The position numbers and the translations under genes are program-made. Shown piece by piece: positions 31,949 through 42,400 of a DNA stretch of 64,000 nt (position 1 is the stretch's first letter; each line of letters begins with the position of its first letter). Location of the stretch: contig WHVA01000038.1 of NCBI GenBank assembly GCA_015179125.1, forward strand, positions 124,001 to 188,000, written 5' to 3'. The stretch is from Gautieria morchelliformis. Its lineage: Eukaryota > Basidiomycota > Agaricomycetes > Gomphales > Gomphaceae. The notes below the pieces were generated by a model. The model made no database searches, had not been told where the DNA came from, and worked only from the letters and a program-made list of their open reading frames with translations.

Positions 31949-32430
31949 TGTCAGGGGACACCCTGTTTTCCATTTCCAGTTCCGACACCACACCCAGTTC
32001 CGACTCCATTTCCGACTCCGCTTCCGGTTCCGATTCCATCTCCGCCTCCGCTTTCGGAAATGATTCCGCTTCTGGGAGAACTTCCACCAGTTCTGTTTGC
32101 CTTGCCAGTTCCACTCCAATTTCCGACTTCCACTCCCGGAACAGTATCGGAAATCAAGCGACTCGCATAATAGGTGGCATCAAGGGTCGATCAAGGGTCA
32201 GGGGGATGCAGGGTTGATGGCGGGTGTCAAGTGTTGTCCCTGGCTGCGCAGCGTAGTATAATACGGGCTCGCTGACATTGGGGGGTCCTTAGACTTTTCT
32301 CTTTGGATTTCCCCTTGTCAGGTGAGAATCCCCTCTCTTGTATACTCCGTTCATTTATACATCCTTTGGATTTCCCCTTGTCAGTTGTGTGGTAGTGTGA
32401 TCTCCACAACTAGCCAGGGTTGCCCTTACA
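31949..32430 (+). repeat. Solo LTR of the gypsy D family
   Basis: 482 bp, TGTCAGGGGACACCC...TGCCCTTACA, in the same orientation as and closely matching 60513-60992. The 5-bp duplication AGTTC flanks it (31944-31948 and 32431-32435), so it is a genuine solo LTR. Confidence 0.93.
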
Positions 32431-32639
32431 AGTTCACCATTGGCGGATACATTTAGGTGAAACATTGGTGATGCGGCTTATTTGGATACGACTCGTCAAA
32501 GTTGAGGAGCATCTTGAAGGCTGCATATCCCACATCTACTTAGGGTTTTAAAGGTCTACTAATGAGTCGAGTCTACTACTACTACTGGCTCCTCCCGCTC
32601 CGCCGGCGTCGCCGTCGGTCTGGCTCCATCCTTGTTGTA

Positions 32640-33160
32640 AATAAGTCTTTATTATTTTCTTGTTTTATTGTTTTAGGGTGACTTTGATTATACGTTTATT
32701 CATTCTTTATATTAGACTAAATCCTTGGCTTAATTTAATGTTGAATTTTTGATACCCGTAGGACTGAAGTCAAACAGCCATTTGAGTATGGAGAGAACTG
32801 TTGTGGTCAGGAAAGGCTGACACCCTAACTCCTGATAGTGTCAAAATCATCAGAAATTTAAGTACTAAAGAGTTTAATATTATAAACAAATTTTGTATTT
32901 ATATAGTTACAAACATGACAAATTTAAAAAATTCTCTATTTCGATTACCTAGAAAAGGTACATATCTCTTAGACAGTATTAATTTTATTATGTCTAATTA
33001 TTCTCTCTTTGGTGTGGGAGCTAGCTCATTTTATCATAGTGGTGTCTTGACTCGTCGGAGCCAGTCAAATTCAAATATTCTTTTAAGAGGTTGGTCTTTG
33101 ACTCTGAGTCCCTGGCTTGTGGATTTTTTTTTTAATAAAAAAAAGATACATTAAATCGGC
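32640..33160 (+). other. AT-rich island, possibly of mitochondrial origin
   Basis: About 520 bases much richer in A+T than either flank, preceded by a GC cluster (ctcctcccgctccgccggcg near 32590). One frame (32801-33154, 117 codons) stays open without recognisable similarity. AT-rich DNA with embedded GC clusters is typical of fungal mitochondrial intergenic regions, so a nuclear mitochondrial insertion is a reasonable guess, but no mitochondrial gene is recognisable. Confidence 0.35.
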
Positions 33161-33238
33161 CATCCTCAAATGGAGTCGCCGCTACGCAGCATGTTAGTAG
33201 CTCGAAAGAATAACGCAAAAACAGTATACTTCATGTAG

Positions 33239-33811
33239 TGGGATAGGTACCTGGCTGTCCGAAGGCTCACCTCCCATTCCCGTATCCTTGAGATCGTCCC
33301 CGTCCTCGTAGGCGTCAATATAAAGACAATTCACAGACATCAGTTAAACTGGGAATATATAGATGAATCACGTTACATACGCGCAATCCCCGAGGCAAAC
33401 CGAGTCTGGTATCGTCAATGTCTGGGGAGAGATTGCCAGAACCAGACGCACTGCCTCGCAGTTGCGCTGGACCTTGCTCACTGCTACGCCATGGTCAACG
33501 CCATGGTCAGCCTCACCATGCGATGTGGGGGCCCTGTGGATATGCTGCTCTTTTCGGGGATGTTCTTGGGATGTGCCGAGTCGTGCCAGGTACAAATGGC
33601 GAGCTTTCCTTCTTGCGAAATTTTGCGTGCTTGTACCCACTTCAAGTTAGCCCGATGTATTTTCCACCGTGGCAGTGCTTTTCGCATGCGCACTTGCTTC
33701 GAGTCAGATCGAGATCCCCAGACATCTGAATACACACCTGAAAATTTCTGCTCAATGTTAAATTTGCCAAAATTTGAGTGCACAAAAGAAAATCTACAAG
33801 TCAGCTCCTAG
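33239..33811 (+). other. Cys-rich open frame lacking an early ATG
   Basis: 191 open codons from a possible acceptor (catgtag at 33232-33238) to the stop at 33811. It includes LNWEYIDESRYIRAIPEANR and WYRQCLGRDCQNQTHC, followed by RCGGPVDML and FLGCAESCQ. The first ATG is at 33491, so this would be an internal or final exon. The Cys spacing (CX4CX5C, later CX3C) does not match a zinc-finger family I know. It may be a remnant of a displaced host gene. Confidence 0.35.
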
Positions 33812-33910
33812 TAGAGGATGGCCCAGTCAAATGTAGTTATGGCATCATCGGTACCCGAAATACCCCACTCCCTCCCTAAAATACTTTAAGTACCTGCCAG
33901 ATCCCAAAGG

Positions 33911-33934
33911 ATCCCTGGTCGATTCTCACTGGGG
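33911..33934. repeat. Right copy of the 24-bp inverted repeat pair
   Basis: Exact reverse complement of 30424-30447; flanking bases also agree partly (gatcacc type). Confidence 0.75.
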
Positions 33935-33979
33935 ATCACCGGTTAGACTGCTTGTGTTTTAATGGTGTACTGTGCCAGG

Positions 33980-34083
33980 TAGTGTTCTGCGGGCCCTGGC
34001 TGGGCTCAAAAGCCCGGGCTTGGGCTCGGCCTGGAGGGGCTCAGGCTCGTTGAATTCCAAGCCCGGCCCTGGAAGAAGGGCCA
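33980..34083 (+). mobile_element. Left end of a hAT2-family element
   Basis: Begins TAGTGTTCTGCGGGCC, matching the ends of the complete hAT2 copy at 37086-43315 (TAGTGTCTTCCCGGG and TAGTGTTTTCCCGGG), and continues with the same GCCCGGGC-rich subterminal sequence. Copia H entered at 34084. The right end of this copy is not found. Confidence 0.6.
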
Positions 34084-34598
34084 TGTAGAGGACAGGAATT
34101 ATAGGCAGTAGGACTGGACTTGGTACTCAAAAGACGACTAGAAATTAATTCACTCTCTCAGTGAATTTAGCTGTCACTGTTAATATTATACGCTACCTAG
34201 AAATTAATTCACTACAGGATTCTAGGTCAACAAATCAAAAAGAAACAAGACTAATTTAGTTGTCACTGAGAGAGGAGGGAAATGTGTCTCATGCGCATGT
34301 ACTACTAGCCGGCGCTTTAGCGCCCGTGATGCCACGGTGTGCCATGCTAAGCGCCCGTAGAACGTAGCACGGTAGTGAACAGCCACAGCTCAAAAAGGAA
34401 ACTTGTCCACAACCACCCACAAAGAGTCGGTTGGACAGAACATGAAAAGAAGTAGAAATACAGCTACGAAAAATCAAAGGAAAATTTGACAAATCATAGA
34501 ATGAATGTCAGCATGGTTTCAAGTCAAAATCAAAAGAAATACGAATGGTGGAATCTATTTGGCTTGATTTTGGTGCAGGAGCATAAATGCACCCAACA
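34084..34598 (-). repeat. 3' LTR of copia H (copia I family)
   Basis: 515 bp, TGTAGAGGACAGG...GCACCCAACA, followed by a GCCCCCTCAAG purine tract (minus-strand sense) and the pol remnant. It has the long form of the LTR. The partner LTR is missing. Confidence 0.88.
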
Positions 34599-34611
34599 CG
34601 CCCCCTCAAGC

Positions 34612-36935
34612 CTAATATATTCCAAGCTTCTCGTTGAGGATCTTCACTCTAGGACTAGGAAGTCCTTTAGTGAGAATATCTGCCAACATTTGTTCGGTTG
34701 GCAAATAAACGAGATTGGCTTCTTGATTTTTGATCATATCTCGAAGGAAATATAATCTGATGTCGAAATGCTTGGTTCTCGTGTGTTGTTGAGTGCCATA
34801 CGTGATTGCAATGGCTGATTGATTGTCTGAATAAACTTGGATGGGTCTGTTCAGCGGTTGGAATATTTCAGAAATAAAATGGCGCATCCAGAGAGCCTCT
34901 TTGCCCGCATGGGTCAGGGCGACGAATTCGGCTTCAGTTGATGAGAGGGCTACTATTGATTGTTTCTGGCAACTCCATGAAACAGTGCCCCCATCAATCT
35001 GAAATAAATATGCCGAATATGAACGCCTATGACTCTGTGAACCCCAATCCGCATCTGAATACCCCATCAAGCCGTCTCGATTTCTTCCAAGTGTGAGTTT
35101 GTAATGCTTCGTGCCTTTCAAATATTTGAAGACACGTTTAACTGCATTCCAATGTGTGCCACCTGGATTTTCGAGGAATTGTGAGAGCAACGACACCGCA
35201 AATGCAATGTCAGGTCGAGTGGCTACAGCTGCCCACATCAGTGAGCCTATGGCTTGCCTGTATGGAATCTTCGACATGGCTTTCTTGCCTCTCTCTGTAG
35301 AAGGACATTGGTCTTTAGATAATTTAATGGCTGGATCAAGAGGCGTAGCATAAGTCTTCGCATCATTGAGATTGAATTTTTTGATGATCTTCTCGATGTA
35401 TGTGGGTTGTGAAATTGCAATGGTTTTCTTCTGCCAGTCTCTTTCGATTTTGAGGTTCAATAGCCAATGAATCTCACCTAGATCTTTCATACTGAAGACC
35501 TGAGCAAGATCTCATTTGACTTCATCCAGGACTGACTGATTCTCAGCTGTGATGGTGAGGTTGTCCACAGCTGTTGCAATGATCACATGCCCCTTTCCGC
35601 CATGTCTATAAAATACAGCCCCATCTGTGGCTGATGTAGTGAATCCTAACTTGTGGAATTCACCACTTAGATGTTTGTACCATTCTCTTCCAGATTGTTT
35701 GAGGCCGTAAAGTGCTTTCTTCAAAAGTAGCACTTCGTCTTTGTCTCCAGACTCATATCCATACGGCTGCTTCATGTAAATAGGTTCAGGCAACGTAGCA
35801 TTGAGGTATGCATAGTCCACGTCCATTTGATGAATAGGCCAGTCGTTCCTATCAGCAATGGCGCATATGATCCGTAGGGAGGATAACCAAGCAACAGGTG
35901 AGAATGTCTCATCATAGTCGACTCCAAACTTCTGTGTGAAGCGTTGGGCGACCATTCTCGATTTAGGCATTATTGGTTTCCCTTCTGGATTACGCTTCCA
36001 AAGGTAGACCCATTTATTACCGACAATATTGGCTCCAGGAGGTAGTTTGGCTCGTTCCCACACTCCCTTGTCGATTAGGGCCTCTTACTCTTTGTCCATT
36101 GATTTCTTCCACATAGGATTATTCAGAGCTTCGTCTGCATTGCTAGGTTCAACTTGACTCAAATCCGGCGCCTTGTTATTGTTTTGACCGTCGGTTGGAA
36201 ATGCACTGATGGCAAACTCATAGCTACTGATGCCATCAATCTCGGAGGATAATTCTTGGTCGAATAGATTTTCTTTATGGTCCTCAACGTCCTCATAAGC
36301 TAGCGTAGTCACATGTGCGCCAGCTTGTCTCTGAGTCTGAGATCTTGTTACGGGACCTGTTGGGGCCGGCTGCACTTGTTGTTGACAGATCCTTTCGCTT
36401 CTCCTTATCGGTTCAGCTTCTCTAGGTCTGTCATCAACTCCCTGAATAGGTTGCAGCTCTTCAAGATATTCCTCTGGTGCATTTTCATCAATTTCTTCGA
36501 TCTTTGCCTCTTCGCTGACTAAGCGACCAGGCACAGGCCTGATGCCGGAATGGCCTTCTTCTCCTCTCTAGACGTAGGTAGCTTGGATTCCTCAATAGAA
36601 ATGATTGGGACTTTTCCCTTCTTCATCTCTGAATCAAACACAATGTTTCGCTCGACAGAAACTTTGTGAGATTCAGGCCAATAAACATAATGACCATGGC
36701 TCTGCGCAGAAATTCCTATCCACCGAGCTCTTTTGGCACGAGCTGCCAATTTATCTCCCTGAGTGACCTTAATATAGACTTCGGTTCCCCATGTGTGAAT
36801 GTCTTTGAGGTTCAGTTTCTCATGGTGAATCATTTCATAAGGCGTTTTATCCGGTAGAGCTCTTGTATGCGTCCTGTTCCTAAGATAATTGGCATGCTGT
36901 ATCGCATAGCCCCATAATAACAGCGCAGCTGGCAT
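34612..36935 (-). pseudogene. Copia H, 3' half of pol (copia I family), inactivated
   Basis: Four minus-strand pieces (36935-36519, 36534-36085, 36063-35512, 35490-34612) are near-copies of residues about 640-1414 of the copia I polyprotein: the end of integrase from WGYAIQHANY, the charged linker, reverse transcriptase (here AVDN instead of AVDD near 35570) and RNase H. In-frame stops near 36085 and 35512 and a frameshift near 36530 kill it. Homology ends at 36935 inside integrase, so gag, protease, most of integrase and the 5' LTR are gone. The changed catalytic Asp also argues against residual RT activity. Confidence 0.9.
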
Positions 36936-37559
36936 CCTGTGGAGTGAGGCCAGGAATGGAGTTGGTTACCTTGGTTTTCCACTGCGAATGGTCATAGGCC
37001 AACTAATTACGCCTGTAACATCCAGACAAATGTGACAACAGCGCTGTGACACCTTCCATTCCGTTCCTTCACGTTAGGACTAGACTAGTGTCTTCCCGGG
37101 TCGGGCTCAAGCCCGGGCTGAGCCCATGCCGAGCCCTTGAAAGCCCGAGCCGAGCCGGGCCCAGCCCTCGGAAAGCCCGCTGCCAGGGCCGGGCTTGAGA
37201 TTTAGCAAGCCCGAGCCTGACCCTTAAGCCGGAGGCTTTTGGGTGCGAAGCTTGGGCATTGCCGGCACCGACGATCACCATCCAAATAGTAATTTATCTA
37301 TCCAAGTATATGTACTTACATTAAATTTTTTGCTTTCCTGCACGATCCTCCACCACCCCCAGTCTACAACGTCCCATGGTCATAGATAGCACCAATGACA
37401 AGGTTGATGAAGTCGTCCCTGCAATTACAAGCAGTTCCGGCCGAGTGGTTAAGCCGAGTGCGGCGCTCCTCGATCCCAGCAACGTAGCGAAGGTGCCAGG
37501 GCAGCACATGCTAACAAAACTCAGGAGACATTGAGGAGGAACTACCAAAGAAGAAGAAA

Positions 37560-37772
37560 CATGCCTGCCCGTGGACAACGCGCACCGCACACGACACGCC
37601 CCATGCCATGCACACATGACGACGACGCCGCCGTCACCTCCGCACGCACCACCTCCGCACACACTACCTTCCCGCGCACGGCGCGCACCGCACGCCACAG
37701 CCAAGGCCACCTCCAGGGTCCACCTCACACCGCCTGCCTGCACACGACGCGCAATGCATGCCACATGGGCCG
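37560..37772 (+). repeat. GC-rich tandem repeat block, left of copia I
   Basis: About one unit of a repeat of roughly 180 bp built from gacgacgccgccgtcacc, gcgcaccgcacgccac and ccacctcc motifs. It continues on the far side of copia I at 42766-43018, where at least one more unit follows. The block belongs to hAT2 and was split by copia I. Confidence 0.7.
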
Positions 37773-38137
37773 TGTAGAGGATTTCTAGGTCAATAAATGG
37801 AAAGACTACTAGACTAATTTACTTGCATCTCTCAGTGAATTTAGTGGTCACTGAGAGAGGGGGAAATGTGTTCCACTGCGCATGTACTACTACCCGGCCC
37901 TTTAGCGCCCAAGAGCTCGCGCGTCGAAGTCATTTCAGACTCCGCTGGGTGCAGCCGCTTGTGAAAGTAGGAATAACAACATGAAATAGAGAGATAAGGA
38001 ATGAGTGGAAAATTTCGAAAATAACCAGAGAAATGGATGCATAATACAAGAACAATGTGAGAAGAAATTGGAAGGCCACACAACAAATTGGATATATTAT
38101 GCTTGATTTTGGTGCAGGAGCATAAATGCACCCAACA
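37773..38137 (-). repeat. 3' LTR of copia I (short form)
   Basis: 365 bp, TGTAGAGGATTTC...GCACCCAACA. Compared with the 499-515-bp LTRs of the family it lacks the segment between two AGAGGA motifs next to its TGTAG end. Confidence 0.92.
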
Positions 38138-38148
38138 CGCCCCCTCAA
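38138..38148 (-). promoter_or_regulatory. Polypurine tract of copia I
   Basis: Minus-strand CTTGAGGGGGCG directly before the 3' LTR start TGTTGGG. Confidence 0.8.
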
Positions 38149-38150
38149 GC

Positions 38151-41100
38151 TTAATATATTCCGATTTGCTCGTTGAGGATCTTCACTCTGGGACTAGGAA
38201 GTCCTTTAGTGAGGATATCTGCCAACATTTGTTCGGTTGGCAAATAAATGAGCTTGGCTTCTTGATTTTTGATTATATCTCGAAGGAAATATAATCTGAT
38301 GTCAAAATGTTTGGTTCTCGTGTGTTGTTGAGTGCCATACGTGATGGCAATGGCTGATTGATTGTCTGAATAAACTTGGATGGGTCTGTTCAGTGGTTGG
38401 AATATTTCAGAAATAAAATGGCGCATCCAGAGAGCCTCTTTGCCCGCATGGGTCAGGGCGACGAATTCGGCTTCAGTTGATGAGAGGGCTACTATCGACT
38501 GTTTCTGGCAACTCCATGAAACAGTGCCTCCATCAATCTGAAATAAGTATGCCGAATACGAACGCCTATGACTCTGTGAACCCCAATCTGCATCTGAATA
38601 CCCCATCAAGCCGTCTCGATTTCTTCCAAGTGTGAGCTTGTAATGCTTCGTGCCTTTCAAATATTTGAAGACACGTTTTACTGCATTCCAATGTGTGCCA
38701 CCTGGATTTTCGAGGAATTGTGAGAGCAATGACACCGCAAATGCAATGTCAGGTCGAGTGGCTACAGCTGCCCACATCAGTGATCCTATGGCTTGCCTGT
38801 ATGGAAACTTCGACATGGCTTTCTTGCCTCTTTCTGTAGAAGGACACTGGTCTTTTGATAATTTAACGGCTGGATCAAGGGGTGTAGCATAAGTCTTCGC
38901 ATCTTCGAGGTTGAATTTTTTGATGATCTTCTCGATATATGCGGGTTGTGAAATTGCAATAGTTTTCTTCTGCCAGTCTCTTTCGATTTTGAGATTCAAT
39001 AGCCAATGAATCTCGCCTAGATCTTTCATACTGAAGACCTGAGCAAGATCCTGTTTGACTTCGTCCAGGACTGACTGATTCTCAGCTGTGATGGTAAGGT
39101 CGTCCACAGCTGTTGCAATAATCACATGCCCCTTTCCGCCACGTCTATGAAATACAGCCCCATCTGTGGCTGACGTAGTGAATCCTAACTTGTGGAATTC
39201 ACCACTTAGACGTTTGTACCATTCTCTTCCAGATTGTTTGAGGCCGTAGAGTGCTTTTTTCAAAAGTAGCACTTCGCCTTTGTCTCCTGACTCATATCCA
39301 TACGGCTGCTTCATGTAAATAGGTTCAGGCAACGTAGCATTGAGGTATGCATAGTCCACGTCCATTTGATGAATAGGCCAGTCATTCCTAGCAGCAATGG
39401 CGCATATGATCCGTAGGGAGGATAACCAAGCAACAGGTGAGTATGTCTCACCATAGTCGACTCCAAACTTCTGTGTGAAGCCTTGGGCGACCATTCTCGA
39501 TTTAGGTACTATTGGTTTCCCTTCTGGATTACGCTTCCAAAGGTAGACCCATTTGTTACCGACAATGTTGGCTCCAGGAGGTGGTTTGGTTCGTTCCCAC
39601 ACTCCCTTGTCGATTAGGGCCTCATACTCTTTGTCCATTGATTTCTTCCACATAGGATTATTCAGAGCTTCGTCTGCATTGCTAGGTTCAATTTGACTCA
39701 AATCCGGCGCCTTGTTATTGTTTTGACCGTCGGTTAGAAACGCACTGATGGCACACTCATAGCTACTGATGCCATCAATCTCGGAGGATAATTCTTGGTC
39801 GAATAAAACTTCTTTATGGTCCTCAACGTCCTCGTAAGCTAGCGTAGTCATATGTGCGCCAGCTTGTCTCTGAGTTTGAGATCTTGTTACGGGACCTGAT
39901 GGGGCCGGCTGCACTTGTTGTTGACGGATCCTTTCGCTTCTCCTTATCGGTTGAGCTTCTCTAGGTCTGTCATCAACTCCCTGAATAGGTTGCAGCTTTT
40001 CAAGATATTCCTCTGGTGCACTTTCATCAATTTCTTCGATCTTTGCCTCTTCGCTGACTAAGCGACCGGGCACAGGCACTGATGCCGGAATGGCCTTCTT
40101 CTCCTCTCTAGACGTAGGTAGCTTAGATTCCTCAATAGAAATGATTGGGACCTTTCCCTTCTTCATCTCTGAATCAAACACAACATTCCGCTCGACAGAA
40201 ACTTTGTGCGAGTCAGGCCAATAGACATAATGACCATGACTCTGCGCAGAAATTCCTATCCACCGAGCTCTCTTGTCACAAGCTGCCAATTTATCTCCCT
40301 GAGTGACTTTAACATAGATTTCAGTTCCCCACGCGTGAACGTCTTTGAGATTCGGTTTTTCATGGTGAATCATCTCGTAGGGCGTTTTATCCGGTAGAGC
40401 TCTTGTATGCGTCCTATTCCTAAGATAATTGGCATGCTGTATCGCATAGCCCCATAATATCTTAGGAAGGCCTGATTCTAGCAGCATGGCACGAGTTCTC
40501 TCAGTGAGAGTTCGGTTCAGACGTTCGCCAACACCATTAGACTCTGGTGTGTCGTGTACCGTCAACTGATGCTTCGTGCCTTGTTTGGCTAGATGCTGTT
40601 CGAATTCAGAGCTCGTATACTCGCCCCCTCGATCAGAAACAAGTGCCTTGATGTGCACATTTCTCTGTCGAAGCATTAAAGCCTCGTAGAGCTTGTACTT
40701 TGAGAATGCTTCTGATTTGTTCGCCATGAGATAAATCACCGATTCTCTTGAGTAGTCATCGATAAAGGAGACATAATATGACTTCTTATCGATCGTGAGG
40801 TGTCTTGCAGGTCCCCAGACATCAGAATAAATTCTGTCACCGAATTTTGATGTTCGGTCTCTGGGTTCTCGAGGAAGAGGTTTGCGCGCAATCTTGGCCT
40901 GAATACACGCATCACAGACAATTCTATCGCCTGTGGAGCTCAGTTCAATGCCCAATATCATGCCATGATTTAATAGATGTTGTAGGGACTTCTGTGAGAT
41001 GTGCCCCATTTTTTGATGAATTTCCATGGCAGACAAACACATATGGGCTTGAGCACTTGGTGACTGGAGGTCTAGTCGATATAAACCATTGACCTTCGGT

Positions 41101-42395
41101 GCTTGCATCAATACCTTTCCAGCAGCATTAGATATTGTGCATTTCTGGCCACCGAGTCGAATGTCGTAGCCAGCATCATCGCACCGACCGATCGAGACGA
41201 GGGTAGCAGCAATTTTGGGTGCATAGTATGTATCTTGCAACGTGACTTCTACTGTTCTATCTCCAACCTTATTGGATAATACGAGCAGTCCTGAACCGAA
41301 GGCATCAAAGGTGCCTTTATTGGCTGCTCGGATAGTCCTCGGCTGTGAGAATTGACAGTAGTTCCTCAATAAATTTTTGTGAGGAGTCATATGCGATGTC
41401 GTTCCGGTGTCGAGTATGACTATAACTCCTGAGGATGTGCTCAGATTGAAATTAGAGCACTCGTCGAAATTGGTGAAGGCTAGATGCCCATCACCACTTT
41501 CCTCAGAAGAGGACTCTTCTTCGGCAACATTCGCTTTTGCTTTACCCTTCTTCTTCTTCTTGCCTTTGGCTTTGTTCTTCTGACGTGGTCCTTGACCTTC
41601 TTTACCACCCCCTTTAGCCCAGCAATTTTCGATGGAATGTCCAGGCTTTTTGCAGTTGGTGCATACATGCGCCTTCTGCCCCTTTTGGTCCTTCTTAGTA
41701 GATGAACCAATAAACACCTGCTCTTCTTGCGGGAGTGTTTTCTTCCTGTCATACTGAGCCTTTAGTACCCTAATAATATTATCGGGAACTAATGGCATCC
41801 CGCATTCTTCAAGCGAAGTGGTGAGGGCGTTCATGACTGCCTCATAGGATGGTGGAAGTGACGCAAGGATTATGTCCATGAATTCTTCTTCAGAAACTCT
41901 AGCTCCCATCTCATTAAGACGAGCATATAGGTCTTGGGCCTTGTCCAAATGATCTCTCAGGTCTCCATCCTCAGGACATCTCATACTGCGGAGTTGTCTC
42001 TGCAGGCTGGTGAGGACCATCTTGGGCTTTTTGGTCATTTCATTGACCAGTACATCCCAAGTCTCTTTTGCTGTCTTCTGCTTCTGTAGCATCAGGGCTA
42101 ATGACTCTGACACTGAGACGATGATTTGGGTCTTGGCTTGTCCTTCTCTAGCAAGGTATCTCTCCAGCTTCTCCTCAGCCTTATCCATCTGATTTTCCTC
42201 AGCTTCTGTAAGAATATGGCCTGGGGGCATAACTGGAGGATCAGGAGGTCGAGTGACTCTCCCTTCTACATGCTTGAGTAGATTCTTGGACTCGAAATAG
42301 CTGATGAGAGTGGCTCGCCACAATGGCCAATTACTTCCATCAGTAGCAAGCTTCTCAACACCCAATAGCTTCTGTGAAGTGTCTCCGGGGCCCAT
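38151..42395 (-). CDS. Copia I Gag-Pol polyprotein (intact)
   Basis: 1,414 residues without interruption. Gag covers about 1-240 and a CX2CX4HX4C zinc knuckle lies at 245-258, followed by a Lys-rich stretch (270-290). The protease has DTGTTSH near 329. The integrase has H460, H465, C494, C497 and catalytic D525, D588 and E624. A charged linker (about 740-950) precedes reverse transcriptase with MDVDYAYLN and AVDD near 1090 in place of YVDD. RNase H has YSDADWGSQ and STEAEFVAL. The start ATG lies inside the primer-binding site, six bases from the 5' LTR, so the mRNA leader is almost wholly LTR-derived. Function as in copia A. The intact frame and near-identical LTRs suggest competence to move. 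Confidence 0.95.
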   Translation of the reverse strand: MGPGDTSQKLLGVEKLATDGSNWPLWRATLISYFESKNLLKHVEGRVTRPPDPPVMPPGHILTEAEENQMDKAEEKLERYLAREGQAKTQIIVSVSESLALMLQKQKTAKETWDVLVNEMTKKPKMVLTSLQRQLRSMRCPEDGDLRDHLDKAQDLYARLNEMGARVSEEEFMDIILASLPPSYEAVMNALTTSLEECGMPLVPDNIIRVLKAQYDRKKTLPQEEQVFIGSSTKKDQKGQKAHVCTNCKKPGHSIENCWAKGGGKEGQGPRQKNKAKGKKKKKGKAKANVAEEESSSEESGDGHLAFTNFDECSNFNLSTSSGVIVILDTGTTSHMTPHKNLLRNYCQFSQPRTIRAANKGTFDAFGSGLLVLSNKVGDRTVEVTLQDTYYAPKIAATLVSIGRCDDAGYDIRLGGQKCTISNAAGKVLMQAPKVNGLYRLDLQSPSAQAHMCLSAMEIHQKMGHISQKSLQHLLNHGMILGIELSSTGDRIVCDACIQAKIARKPLPREPRDRTSKFGDRIYSDVWGPARHLTIDKKSYYVSFIDDYSRESVIYLMANKSEAFSKYKLYEALMLRQRNVHIKALVSDRGGEYTSSEFEQHLAKQGTKHQLTVHDTPESNGVGERLNRTLTERTRAMLLESGLPKILWGYAIQHANYLRNRTHTRALPDKTPYEMIHHEKPNLKDVHAWGTEIYVKVTQGDKLAACDKRARWIGISAQSHGHYVYWPDSHKVSVERNVVFDSEMKKGKVPIISIEESKLPTSREEKKAIPASVPVPGRLVSEEAKIEEIDESAPEEYLEKLQPIQGVDDRPREAQPIRRSERIRQQQVQPAPSGPVTRSQTQRQAGAHMTTLAYEDVEDHKEVLFDQELSSEIDGISSYECAISAFLTDGQNNNKAPDLSQIEPSNADEALNNPMWKKSMDKEYEALIDKGVWERTKPPPGANIVGNKWVYLWKRNPEGKPIVPKSRMVAQGFTQKFGVDYGETYSPVAWLSSLRIICAIAARNDWPIHQMDVDYAYLNATLPEPIYMKQPYGYESGDKGEVLLLKKALYGLKQSGREWYKRLSGEFHKLGFTTSATDGAVFHRRGGKGHVIIATAVDDLTITAENQSVLDEVKQDLAQVFSMKDLGEIHWLLNLKIERDWQKKTIAISQPAYIEKIIKKFNLEDAKTYATPLDPAVKLSKDQCPSTERGKKAMSKFPYRQAIGSLMWAAVATRPDIAFAVSLLSQFLENPGGTHWNAVKRVFKYLKGTKHYKLTLGRNRDGLMGYSDADWGSQSHRRSYSAYLFQIDGGTVSWSCQKQSIVALSSTEAEFVALTHAGKEALWMRHFISEIFQPLNRPIQVYSDNQSAIAITYGTQQHTRTKHFDIRLYFLRDIIKNQEAKLIYLPTEQMLADILTKGLPSPRVKILNEQIGIY

Positions 42396-42400
42396 AACCC
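42386..42400 (-). promoter_or_regulatory. Primer-binding site of copia I, overlapping the start codon
   Basis: Minus-strand GGGTTATGGGCCCCG abuts the 5' LTR. It is complementary to the initiator tRNA-Met anticodon arm, and its ATG (42393-42395) is the gag-pol start codon, giving the protein start MGPGD. Confidence 0.8.

Noticed and set aside
33980-36935. A complete hAT2 copy enclosing copia H
   Set aside because: No right inverted end and no second copy of the flanking gtgccagg was found after copia H; only the left end is supported.
37531-37788. Plus-strand frames rich in His, Arg, Thr
   Set aside because: Composition-driven frames in the GC-rich repeat block of hAT2, ending at the copia I LTR.
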